NCBI GenBank assembly: GCA_026398415.1
Contig: JAPLSY010000032.1
Coordinates: 62,001 to 126,000 of the forward strand
From: Kiritimatiellota bacterium
Lineage (GTDB): Bacteria > Verrucomicrobiota > Kiritimatiellia > JAAZAB01
Reading direction: 5' to 3'
Length of the DNA stretch: 64,000 nucleotides
Under the pieces are notes generated by a model, which saw only the letters and a list, made by a program, of their open reading frames with translations, did no database searches and had not been told where the DNA came from. Below, piece after piece: positions 45,773-53,591 of this stretch (positions are counted from its first letter, which is position 1; every line of letters starts with the position of its first letter). The translations under genes and the position numbers were made by a program.

Positions 45773-46099
45773 GTGACGCGCAAGAACGATTCCCGCATCC
45801 TGCTTTCTACCGGCAGATACATCGGGGAAGGCTTCAATGACTCACGCTTGGACTGCCTGTTTCTAACGATGCCGATCTCCTGGAAAGGCACGCTTCAGCA
45901 ATACGCCGGCCGCCTGCATCGCCTTCACCATGCCAAGCGTGAAGTTATCATCTATGATTATGTGGATGCCAACATTCCGATTGCCCGCCACATGTTCGAG
46001 AAGCGAAAGAAGGGATATGCCGCTATGGGGTATGAAATGGAGGACAGTCAATCTCAGGCAGAGATGTCGCTTTCGGATGAACCATCCCTGAATTTGTAG
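45773..46099 (+). pseudogene. C-terminal fragment of a TOTE-type DEAD/DEAH helicase
   Basis: About 109 codons: STGRYIGEGFNDSRLDCLFL, then SWKGTLQQYAGRLHRLHHAK and EVIIYDYVDANIPIARHMFE. These are motifs IV-VI of superfamily II helicases, with the Q-x-x-G-R-x-x-R of motif VI, in the form seen in helicases of the TOTE conflict systems and related restriction subunits. The frame has no upstream ATP-binding domain; 5' of it lies the divergent winged-helix gene. A GTG at 45773 is unlikely to be a real start. Confidence 0.85.
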
Positions 46100-46115
46100 C
46101 CTGAATGGGTCGTGT

Positions 46116-46565
46116 TCAGGGGCCGAGGTTCAGGTGGTAACGGGCGCCCTTCAACTGCCCAGTCTTCTTCAGGGCTTGTTTGGCCGCCAGTTCCGCGAGA
46201 TCGCGGGTCGCCTTCGCGATCAAGAACTCGATCCGGCTTACCGTACGAGCCTGCGCTTCCAGCACTGTCTCCGCAAAATACACCAGCCAATTGGTGATCT
46301 CGTTGTCACGGTTGGCCCGCACGAGAGCAGCCACGGGCTTCTCTCCATCCGGTGCGGAAACGTTGAACCAGCGGATAAATCTATCCATTTCAAACTTCAC
46401 CCGGCTGGACGGTGGTGTCTCGAAGTGGATGATCGGCTCATAAATCGGGCCGGAAACCACTTGCATGGGTTCGTCATGCACGCGGTATCCGCCAAACTCA
46501 TCTATTACGCCTATGTCTTGCTTTGTCAAAAAGATCATATCTATCAAAAAAACTTTCCCGAACAC
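46116..46565 (-). pseudogene. Fic family gene with two internal in-frame deletions
   Basis: 149 codons collinear with DUF4172-type Fic proteins but missing inner parts. The N-terminal part (GVIDEFGGYRVHDEPMQVVS and IIHFETPPSSRVKFEMDRFI) runs to VAALVRA (to about residue 84), then jumps straight to NRDNEITNWLVYFAET (85-100), skipping the H-P-F-x-D-G-N-G-R catalytic core. After RIEFLIAK (111-118) it jumps again to ATRDLAELAAKQ (119-130), the end of the C-terminal winged helix. The frame stays open through both joints (near 46316 and 46214). It cannot AMPylate; whether it is expressed is unknown. Confidence 0.8.
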
Positions 46566-46700
46566 AATATTGCTTCGGTAAAAAATTTTGGAAAATAACG
46601 ACTTGCAAAATCGGCAATAACCATTATAGAGTTTTCGCTTGGCGGGAAGATCCAGTCGTTGCGGCAGCCTTTGTTAAGCCTGATGTCATTTCTGACACAG

Positions 46701-46721
46701 AAAGGAGGTGTCATGCATTAG
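46701..46721 (+). other. Strong Shine-Dalgarno followed by a two-codon ORF
   Basis: AAAGGAGGTG is followed, two bases later, by ATG CAT TAG. The ribosome site is nearly perfect, yet the frame stops after two codons, about 70 bases before the barrel-protein gene at 46793. It may be the relic of a gene start or a minimal leader. Confidence 0.4.
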
Positions 46722-46792
46722 CCTTCCTTTGAGAAGAAACACGATCAAACAGTAATTCGGACAATCAAATTGTTTTTTGAAAAAAGGACTCC

Positions 46793-47311
46793 ATGAAAAA
46801 ACTTGTTATGGTAGTTGTTCTTTCCTTGGCAACCATCATCGGTGGCTATGCCCAAATGTTGAGCAAAGGCACAAAAGAGCTCGATATTTCAGGCAATTTC
46901 GATCCAAAGGGATCGGCCGGAACTCAAATTTTCACTGCACTCGGGTTCGGTTACTTTGTGGTGGACAACTTGGAACTCGAAGTTGCAGGGGCGTTCATAT
47001 ATGACGACTATGAAAGAGGTTACCATCCCGCCATTGGTGCTCAATATAACTTCAATCTGGGATGCAAATTGGTGCCTTTTATCGGTATCAATCTTGGCTG
47101 GGGTATCTGGGATTATAAAGATGTTGCCGATACCGACGGCTTTGTCTATGGCGGTGAAGCGGGCTTAAAGTATTTTATTACCGACAGCCTCGCGCTTTCA
47201 GCGTCAATAGACTATGACCTGTCACCCGGCAATATATGGATGGAGAAGGGTGGCGATATGGTGGGCAGCAACTGGGGAGTTAACTGGGGCTTACGCTATT
47301 TTTTCATCTAA
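46793..47311 (+). CDS. Outer-membrane beta-barrel protein
   Basis: 172 residues with a signal peptide LVMVVVLSLATIIGGYAQ. Mature part is a series of alternating amphipathic beta strands ending in an aromatic residue (…WGLRYFFI), the usual C-terminal signature for BAM insertion; it resembles small 8-stranded OmpA/OmpW-like porins (LPFIGINLGWGIW-type strands such as VPFIGINLGWGIWDY). AAAAGGACT lies before the ATG and a strong terminator follows. AT-rich. Function unknown, probably an envelope-stability or small-molecule channel protein. Confidence 0.8.
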   Translation: MKKLVMVVVLSLATIIGGYAQMLSKGTKELDISGNFDPKGSAGTQIFTALGFGYFVVDNLELEVAGAFIYDDYERGYHPAIGAQYNFNLGCKLVPFIGINLGWGIWDYKDVADTDGFVYGGEAGLKYFITDSLALSASIDYDLSPGNIWMEKGGDMVGSNWGVNWGLRYFFI

Positions 47312-47345
47312 ACAACAGCATGATGCTTGATATCTGACGTTTACC

Positions 47346-47387
47346 AAAGCTGACCATATCCGTCACAAGGATATGGTCAGCTTTTTT
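47346..47387 (+). terminator. Rho-independent terminator after barrel-protein gene
   Basis: A perfect 16-bp stem (AAAGCTGACCATATCC with its exact complement) around a 7-base loop, with a run of six T at the end of the right arm. Read in either direction it has a T tract at the 3' side only on the plus strand. Confidence 0.9.
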
Positions 47388-47521
47388 CTGTTGGTTGCAG
47401 AAAAATATTTGATTCTGATTACTGCAAAGTTGGGCAGAACCACCTGCAATAAAAAGCCCTAATGCACCTGTCATGTTAATGTTGACAACGGCCTGGATGT
47501 AGTGTCAGAATTAATAACGAT

Positions 47522-48340
47522 ATGAAGAAATTTTCAGTAATCATTCCGTCCTGGAAAAATATTGCATTGCTGGATCTAGTCTACAAAGGGTTGAAGCTGA
47601 ACAGCACGATTGAGCATGAAATCATCGTGTTTTTCAATGAGTATGGGGAGGAAGAGAAAAAGTGGGTCACCGGCAAGGCGGTTATTTCCGATTCTTCTCC
47701 TGTAAATCTCGGCGTTTGTGCCGCAGTTAACCGCGCGGCAAAACTAGCGACAACAGACTACATTTGCTACATGAACGACGATATGTATCCACTGCCCGGC
47801 TGGGATATGTCGCTCCAACCATATCTGGAGCTCAGCGACAAGCTGTGGATTTCAAGCACGCCCGTTGAGCCGGACAAGGCCAATCCATGTGCAATAGGGT
47901 TCTGCGATTACGGCACCTCGCCTCAGAACTTTCGCGAAGATGATCTCCTGCGCGATTACCGGAAATTCAAGCGTCCTTATAATATGTTCAGTACCTGGAC
48001 GCCGTCCATAATCCCAAAATCTAATTGGGATGCTATCGGCGGTTTCGACGAAAACTACTTTCCAGGACATGGCAGCGATCCTGATTTGGCGATGAAAATG
48101 TACAATTATGGCTGTACGCTATTCATTGGCGTGGGCACAAGCCTGGTTTATCACTTCGCGCGCAAGACGGTGTTCCGATATGACGATCAAGCACCGATGG
48201 ATGCCAAGGCCTACTTTCGAAAGAAATGGGGGATTTCGCGGCGTAAATTCCTTAATAATATGTTGTATCGGGGCGAAGTAATCACACCAGGACTGTTGGA
48301 AAAAATCTGTCGCAAGCATGTGACTAAATTCCAAAAATAA
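47522..48340 (+). CDS. Family 2 glycosyltransferase
   Basis: 272 residues. GT-A start FSVIIPSWKNIALLDLV (about 4-20), NLGVCAAVNRAAKLATTDYI (about 62-81) and YMNDDMYPLPGWD (about 83-95) with the D-D metal-site motif. A second conserved stretch IGGFDENYFPGHGSDPDLAM (about 169-188) matches the C-terminal part of rhamnosyl/hexosyl transferases. Soluble, probably acts on cell-surface glycan. AT-rich and follows the barrel-protein terminator by 134 bases, so it is a separate unit. Start directly after an AT-rich leader; no strong SD. Confidence 0.9.
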   Translation: MKKFSVIIPSWKNIALLDLVYKGLKLNSTIEHEIIVFFNEYGEEEKKWVTGKAVISDSSPVNLGVCAAVNRAAKLATTDYICYMNDDMYPLPGWDMSLQPYLELSDKLWISSTPVEPDKANPCAIGFCDYGTSPQNFREDDLLRDYRKFKRPYNMFSTWTPSIIPKSNWDAIGGFDENYFPGHGSDPDLAMKMYNYGCTLFIGVGTSLVYHFARKTVFRYDDQAPMDAKAYFRKKWGISRRKFLNNMLYRGEVITPGLLEKICRKHVTKFQK

Positions 48341-48367
48341 ATCGATAGCAATCCCCAAAATAAGTTT

Positions 48368-48510
48368 CCACTGCCGTCTTCATAAATCATTTTAATTCAA
48401 TAATTACTGCCAAGTTATCGTTATGGGTTGCCCGCGGCTCCGCTAGAAACAAGATTGCCTTCCACTGAATCCTGCCGTATGCTTCGATCCAACGGCAGGC
48501 GCCGGCTGAT
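48368..48510. repeat. Dispersed intergenic repeat, copy C
   Basis: Begins CCACTGCCGTCTTCA, then AAATCATTTTAATTCAAT, matching copy A, and from about 48436 aligns with the second part of copy B (CTCCGCTAGAAACAAGATTG and a GTATG segment). The stem-loop of copy B is deleted here. Sits between the GT2 gene and the helical protein gene. Confidence 0.7.
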
Positions 48511-48576
48511 TACAAAAAGATTTGGCTAAAAACCAGTATGGCCGGAAATCCTATCAAGGACTCGGGTCACAAGGTT

Positions 48577-49488
48577 ATGACCACTAAAATTACCCTGTAC
48601 GCGGTGATCATTCTAACCCTTAGCGCCATGGCCCACCCGGCAACCGGACAGACGCCCGGCCGCGACACGCCGCTTTCGGAAAATGATGTCCGGATCATGC
48701 AATTGATCGGCGACAGTTATGGCGACACCATGAGCGGCATTGGGAACGTGTACCTTTACCTGCTGACGAAGGACCCGGAACATGAAACCGGGTTTGCCAC
48801 GCGCATGAACCAAGCGGACAAGAATCTGCTGGAGCTGAAAAAATATCTTCTTTTGGAACGGCCCAGCAATCGGGATCTTCACCAGGCCATGGAAACAGTC
48901 ATCTCGGCCAAGGCGCTTATGCAAACCGAGGCACAATCCCTGCTGGCATCGCTGAATATGTCGAAAGCAAACGATTTGCCGCAGAAGATCGCCATATTTT
49001 CAACCCGTGTGGATCATTTTACCTACACTTTTGACGCACTGGAACGCGCCCTTTTCAATTGCCTGGTCTTTACCTACGGGACCGACAACCGCGACCTAAC
49101 GGCCGCCGAGGCCGTCGCCCGCCTGCAATGGGACAGTGTGGAGTCCGTGGCGCTCGCCCATAAATTCCTGCTTTCCGGCGATCGAATGGCGGTGGTTCAG
49201 TTCGACAACAAACTCACGGATTTCGACAGCCAGATTGTCCGTTTCCGATCCAACCAGGACCTGACGCCGCCCGATCGAAAAATCGTTGCCATCGCCCTGG
49301 ATGCCCTGGCGCAGAAAAAAGCGCGCTTTGCCAATAAAGCCCACGCCCTGTTCCAGGCCAAAGAAATGAACCAAGGCATAGACCCCTCCATGCTGACCAT
49401 GTTGAAGACGGACATTAATGCGTTTATTAGCGCTGTCTGCAGTTTTGTGGACTTGTCATGTAAAAAGACCGCTCCCGCCGATTCTTGA
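48577..49488 (+). CDS. Exported helical protein of unknown function
   Basis: 303 residues from the ATG at 48577, preceded by AAGG; an earlier in-frame ATG at 48538 lies in the tail of repeat C. Signal peptide KITLYAVIILTLSAMAHPATG. The mature part is almost all alpha-helical, with repeated leucine-rich amphipathic segments and no recognised motif; the pattern resembles four-helix bundle periplasmic proteins. Ends with CSFVDLSCKK. Followed by the HdeD-like gene after a GC-rich hairpin. Not identified. Confidence 0.65.
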   Translation: MTTKITLYAVIILTLSAMAHPATGQTPGRDTPLSENDVRIMQLIGDSYGDTMSGIGNVYLYLLTKDPEHETGFATRMNQADKNLLELKKYLLLERPSNRDLHQAMETVISAKALMQTEAQSLLASLNMSKANDLPQKIAIFSTRVDHFTYTFDALERALFNCLVFTYGTDNRDLTAAEAVARLQWDSVESVALAHKFLLSGDRMAVVQFDNKLTDFDSQIVRFRSNQDLTPPDRKIVAIALDALAQKKARFANKAHALFQAKEMNQGIDPSMLTMLKTDINAFISAVCSFVDLSCKKTAPADS

Positions 49489-49670
49489 TTCGGTTTGCCG
49501 TTCGACACGTGGCGGGAGTGGGTCACGAATTATTTTTTAACAGCAGGCGGGCCGGTCCGCCTGCAACGCTGGGCACCCGCCCGCAGCACTTCATGCAGCG
49601 ATGTGGGCAGGTAGCACTGCGGGCAGGGGATTGTCAGCCCCGGCTCAAAAAACAAGAAAGGGAATACATC

Positions 49671-50246
49671 ATGACAACAGTAGAAGGCGGTGTTCTTAAG
49701 GAGATGCTCCAAGGGGCATGGTGGGTTATGCTCTTACGCGGCATTCTGGCCATCGTTCTCGGCCTGTTTGCCTTTTTCAAACCCGCAGGCATGCTGATCG
49801 GAATCGTGCAGGTGATGGGCCTGTTCTTCCTTTTGGATGGCGTACTGCTGATCATTAGCGCCATCACGGGGCATACGGGTGGTTCCCGCTGGCTGGCGCT
49901 CCTGGGCGGCATATTCTATATCCTGGCGGGTATCGCCATTTTCAGCAGTCCGCTGCTGAGCGCGCTCGTAACTGAGGCTGTCGTGATTTACCTGATGGCT
50001 TTCTTTGTCCTGATCACAGGCATCATGCGCATCGCGACGGCCCTGCGCCTGTGGAAGACGAGCGCTCACAAATGGTTGCTCCTCGTGGAAGGTATTATTG
50101 GGATTATCTTTGCCGTCATTCTGATCGAATCGCCGATCGTTTCGGCTGTGGTATTGATGCAAATCGTCGGCGTCATCGCCATTATTCTGGCGATCACCAT
50201 GATCATCCTGGCCTTCGGTCTGCGCAAGCTGGCGCAAACGGTGTAA
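49671..50246 (+). CDS. HdeD family acid-resistance membrane protein (DUF308)
   Basis: 191 residues from the ATG at 49671, with AAAGGGA eight bases upstream. Six hydrophobic segments in three two-helix repeats: WWVMLLRGILAIVLGLFAFF, LLIISAITGHTGGSRWLALL, GGIFYILAGIAIFSSPLL, LMAFFVLITGIMRIATALRLW, LLLVEGIIGIIFAVILIES and IVGVIAIILAITMIILAFGL. This matches HdeD/DUF308 proteins, inner-membrane proteins linked to acid stress and high cell density. Upstream in-frame sequence is a shadow. No acid-stress partner genes are nearby. Confidence 0.88.
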   Translation: MTTVEGGVLKEMLQGAWWVMLLRGILAIVLGLFAFFKPAGMLIGIVQVMGLFFLLDGVLLIISAITGHTGGSRWLALLGGIFYILAGIAIFSSPLLSALVTEAVVIYLMAFFVLITGIMRIATALRLWKTSAHKWLLLVEGIIGIIFAVILIESPIVSAVVLMQIVGVIAIILAITMIILAFGLRKLAQTV

Positions 50247-50304
50247 AGGACGACATGGATGCGCCGGCGCGCCGGATGGGTGTAGACGCTGAATAGGACC
50301 GTAC

Positions 50305-50463
50305 ATGGGATACGTTCTTAAACGTCTGGCGCTCGGGATTACGCTCATTAGGCTTGCCGCAGCGGTGTTGCTGGTTTCCGACTGGCAACACCGCCAGAGG
50401 GCGCGGCGCCGAACAACTGGACCCCGGCACCGCCGAAATGCTGCGCGCACTCTATGTATGACC
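50305..50463 (+). pseudogene. Truncated N-terminal fragment, signal-anchor like
   Basis: 52 codons starting VLKRLALGITLIRLAAAVLL, an N-terminal hydrophobic anchor, then a basic tail that breaks the frame. It resembles the start of an ABC transporter substrate-binding protein or another exported protein, but the remainder is missing. Ends just before a hairpin at 50465-50493 (GAATATTT with AAATATTC). Confidence 0.35.
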
Positions 50464-50510
50464 TGAATATTTTACGTGAAGCGTGAAATATTCACAAGCT
50501 TGATGGCACC

Positions 50511-51221
50511 GTGAACCTGATTCTTTTATATGACGATGACTTTGTTTTCGGTAATTCCGTCCGGCTGACGGGACGCCGCCGGAAACATATTCTTGAGGTC
50601 CACCAGCCGGTAGTTGGCGACACGCTGACGGTGGGCCGGCTCGGCGGGCTGATCGGCAAAGGGCGCATTGCCGCCGCAACCTCCGTTGCCGTGGAAATGG
50701 ATGTTACCTTGAGCGAAGCGCCGCCCGCGCCGCTGGCGGTCACTCTGGTCCTGGCCCTGCCACGCCCCAAGGTCATCAAGCGGGTTCTGCTGGCGGTTGC
50801 CAGCCTGGGTGTGAAACACCTGTATTTCATTAACGGCTTTCGGGTCGAAAAGAGCTATTGGCAGAGCCCGGTCCTGAAGCCAGCCGGCATCCGCGAAGCC
50901 CTGGTCCTCGGGATGGAACAGGCGCGCGACACCATTCTGCCGGAGGTGGTTCTGCGCCCGCTTTTCAAACCGTTTGTCGAAGACGAACTGCCGACACTGA
51001 TCCGCGGCACTTTGCCGCTCATCGCACACCCGGGTGTCGACGATAATTGTCCGCATGCCGTGACACAGCCGGTGACACTCGTTATCGGACCCGAAGGCGG
51101 GTTTATCCCTTACGAATTGGAAAAGTTGATTGCGGCCGGCTGCCGCCCGGTCCAGATCGGCACGCGCATTTTGCGTGTCGAAACCGTCATTCCATTCATA
51201 CTGGGCCGGCTCAGCCATTAA
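50511..51221 (+). CDS. rsmE: 16S rRNA (uracil1498-N3)-methyltransferase
   Basis: 236 residues from a GTG start (GTG AAC CTG ATT at 50511). RsmE motifs: HILEVHQPVVGDTLTVG near the N-terminus (PUA-like domain), KRVLLAVASLGVKHLYFING (about 86-105), and the SPOUT-knot VIGPEGGFIPYELEKL (about 191-206) and RILRVETVIPFIL (about 220-232). It methylates U1498 of 16S rRNA near the decoding site. Followed by an inverted 9-bp repeat array. Confidence 0.92.
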   Translation: MNLILLYDDDFVFGNSVRLTGRRRKHILEVHQPVVGDTLTVGRLGGLIGKGRIAAATSVAVEMDVTLSEAPPAPLAVTLVLALPRPKVIKRVLLAVASLGVKHLYFINGFRVEKSYWQSPVLKPAGIREALVLGMEQARDTILPEVVLRPLFKPFVEDELPTLIRGTLPLIAHPGVDDNCPHAVTQPVTLVIGPEGGFIPYELEKLIAAGCRPVQIGTRILRVETVIPFILGRLSH

Positions 51222-51233
51222 GTAATTATTTAC

Positions 51234-51317
51234 CACGGATTACACAGATGGCACGGATGAGAATAAGAAATATCTGGATTAGTTCACGCTATATCCGTGT
51301 TATCCGTGCCATCCGTG
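51234..51317. repeat. Inverted array of 9-bp units after rsmE
   Basis: Left arm 51234-51260: CACGGATTA, CACAGATGG, CACGGATGA. Right arm 51291-51317 read on the minus strand: CACGGATGG, CACGGATAA, CACGGATAT. Three 9-base units per arm, arms facing each other across 30 bases, so RNA or DNA can fold into a long hairpin. The unit is the same as that found in intergenic palindromes of many PVC and deltaproteobacterial genomes. Confidence 0.85.
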
Positions 51318-51378
51318 GTTACGCCAGGGCGGAAAAATGTCTTTGGATATGCCACCCGAGTAGTTACAATGTTTTGAT

Positions 51379-53547
51379 ATGAACTGGATAAAGCACATGC
51401 GGATGGTTTGTACCGTTGGCTGCCTGATCCTGGCAACGGGCTGCGGCAAAAAGACGGCAACGCCCACGCCAGATTTGCCGGCGCCAGAGGCCACGACCGC
51501 CGAAGAGAGTGTGGCGCCGGACACGGATTATATCGAAACCGGCGACCTGGCCGCCCTGAAGAAGCGCGGCTGCCTGCGGTTCCTGGTTCTGCGACAGGAT
51601 GAACAGTATCTCCCCCGCGCGGGGGACCCGCCCAATCGGGAAGTGGAACTGGCCGCCGGCTTTTGCGCTTCCATCGGCGTGCGCCCGGCCGCGGTTTTCG
51701 TTGAAACCCGCGCCGACCTGATCACCGCCCTGCTGGCCGGCAAAGGCGACATCATCGCCAGCTATCTGACGCCCACGGAACCCTTGAAAAAGAAACTCGC
51801 TTTTTCAGCCCCGCTCTTTTCTTACCGTGAACTGATTGCCGGCCGCCTCAGCACCGCCACGTTAAAGCAGATTACCGACTTGAAAGGGCGTACGCTCGCC
51901 GTGCAGAAGGATACGGCCCAATGGGAAACCGCCCAGGCGCTGAACCGGCGCTATCCGGAAATCCGCCTGCAGGTTCTGCCGGAGACGCTTACCGCCGATG
52001 CCATTCTGGACCGCCTTGCGGCCGGCAAGCTGGATCTGATCCTGACCGACAATTATTCGCTGGGCATTGTGCGGCAATACCGCTCCGACTTCAAGCCGGT
52101 GCTCGACTTGGGCATCGAGCGCAGCCTGGTCTGGGGCGCGCGCCCCGGAAACGCGCAGTTGCTGGCCACACTCGACGGCTATTTAAAACAAGCGCCGCTG
52201 GCCGCGCGCAATACCGCCGCCTATCGGGAGGACTGGCCGCAAATCAAGAAGCGTAAAATCCTGCGTATGCTCACGGTCAATACAGCCGCCACGTATTTTC
52301 TCTGGAAAGGCGAACTCCGGGGCTTCGAATACGAAATGGCCAGCCGGTTCGCCAAACAAAACGGCCTGCAGTTGGAAGTCATCGTGGCGCCGGATTATGA
52401 CGCCCTGATTCCCATGCTATTGGCCGGACAAGGCGACTTTATCGCCGCCTTCCTGACCGTCACCGACGAACGACGGGGCATGGGCGTTGAATTTTCCGTG
52501 CCGTATAATTACGCGGCGGAAACGGTCGTGGCCTGCACTACCGAGCGCCGCATTAAAACCGTCCAGGACCTGGCAGGGCGCGAAATCATGGCGGCGCGCT
52601 CATCGTATCCGTGGACCCTGCTGGGCAACCTACAAACCCAAGGTATCAAGGTTAACCGCCGGGCGGCGCCGGCCGGTGCCCAGCCTGACGACATGCTCGA
52701 ATGGGTGGCCGAAGGCAAAATCGATTTGACGGTGGTGGATGACCAGGTATTGGCCATGGCATTAGGCTGGCTCGACGGCGTTAAAGACGTCCTGACCCTG
52801 GGTGCACCCCAGCCGGAAGGTTGGGTTACGCGCGCCCAGGACAAGCAATTGCTCCAGGCCATCAATGCCTTCTGGAAAAAGGAATACCGCAACACCGATT
52901 ACAATATTGTTTACAATCTGTACTTCAAAAGCCCGGATAAAATCCGGAAAGCCGTGCAAGAACGCGCCCGGCTTTATCCAGATGGGAGTATTTCCCCGTA
53001 CGATCCCCTCGTACGCCGGTTCGCGAACATGTATAATTTTGATTGGCGCTTGATCGTGGCCCAGATGTACCAGGAGAGCCGGTTCGACCCGAACGTGGTG
53101 TCGTCATCGGGCGCACGCGGGCTCATGCAGGTTTTACCCCGCACAGCCAAAGAAATGGGATTCAAGAATTTGAAGGACCCGCCCACCAGCATTCATGCCG
53201 GGGTAAAATATATGGACGTCATGCAGGGCCGCGGGCCGCAGGAACTGGATGTCAGCAATCGCGTGTTTTTTGCGCTGGCCTCGTACAACGCCGGCGCGGG
53301 GCACGTGCAGGATGCGCGCGCGCTGGCCCGGCAAACGGGTCGAAATCCGAATCTCTGGTTCGGCAACGTGGAGGACGCCATGCGGCTCCTTTCCAAACCG
53401 GAATACGCCCGGCGGGCGAAATGCGGGTTCGTGCGCGGCCAGGAGCCGATCAATTACGTGCGCCAGATCGTCGCCCGTTACCGGACCTACATGGATCTGA
53501 TTGAGCAACAGAAAGCCGGCGATAAGAATTCGGCTTTGAAGCATTGA
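51379..53547 (+). CDS. MltF-like lytic transglycosylase lipoprotein with two solute-binding domains
   Basis: 722 residues. Lipoprotein signal with lipobox LATGC (about 18-22). Two consecutive periplasmic solute-binding (SBP_bac_3-like) domains: the first about 50-285 (ALKKRGCLRFLVLRQDEQYL and KGRTLAVQKDTAQWETAQAL), the second about 290-515 (KILRMLTVNTAATYFLWKGE and AEGKIDLTVVDDQVLAMALG). Then a lysozyme-like SLT domain (about 545-670) with AQMYQESRFDPNVVSSSGAR, whose Glu is the catalytic acid, GLMQVLPRTAKEMG, and ASYNAGAGHV. E. coli MltF has only one binding domain, so this is a duplicated form. It cleaves peptidoglycan and anchors to a membrane. A short leader lacks an obvious SD. Confidence 0.92.
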   Translation: MNWIKHMRMVCTVGCLILATGCGKKTATPTPDLPAPEATTAEESVAPDTDYIETGDLAALKKRGCLRFLVLRQDEQYLPRAGDPPNREVELAAGFCASIGVRPAAVFVETRADLITALLAGKGDIIASYLTPTEPLKKKLAFSAPLFSYRELIAGRLSTATLKQITDLKGRTLAVQKDTAQWETAQALNRRYPEIRLQVLPETLTADAILDRLAAGKLDLILTDNYSLGIVRQYRSDFKPVLDLGIERSLVWGARPGNAQLLATLDGYLKQAPLAARNTAAYREDWPQIKKRKILRMLTVNTAATYFLWKGELRGFEYEMASRFAKQNGLQLEVIVAPDYDALIPMLLAGQGDFIAAFLTVTDERRGMGVEFSVPYNYAAETVVACTTERRIKTVQDLAGREIMAARSSYPWTLLGNLQTQGIKVNRRAAPAGAQPDDMLEWVAEGKIDLTVVDDQVLAMALGWLDGVKDVLTLGAPQPEGWVTRAQDKQLLQAINAFWKKEYRNTDYNIVYNLYFKSPDKIRKAVQERARLYPDGSISPYDPLVRRFANMYNFDWRLIVAQMYQESRFDPNVVSSSGARGLMQVLPRTAKEMGFKNLKDPPTSIHAGVKYMDVMQGRGPQELDVSNRVFFALASYNAGAGHVQDARALARQTGRNPNLWFGNVEDAMRLLSKPEYARRAKCGFVRGQEPINYVRQIVARYRTYMDLIEQQKAGDKNSALKH

Positions 53548-53591
53548 CCGGCGGACCCTGCCGCCGTTTGCGGCGCTTGCGACCCGACCGG

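Noticed and set aside
45773..46099. Functional small helicase-like protein
   Set aside because: Lacks Walker A/B domains and a proper start; consistent only with a 3' fragment.
49543..49564. GC-rich 8-bp hairpin as a terminator after the helical protein gene
   Set aside because: No T tract on its 3' side on either strand; T-rich sequence precedes it on the plus strand.
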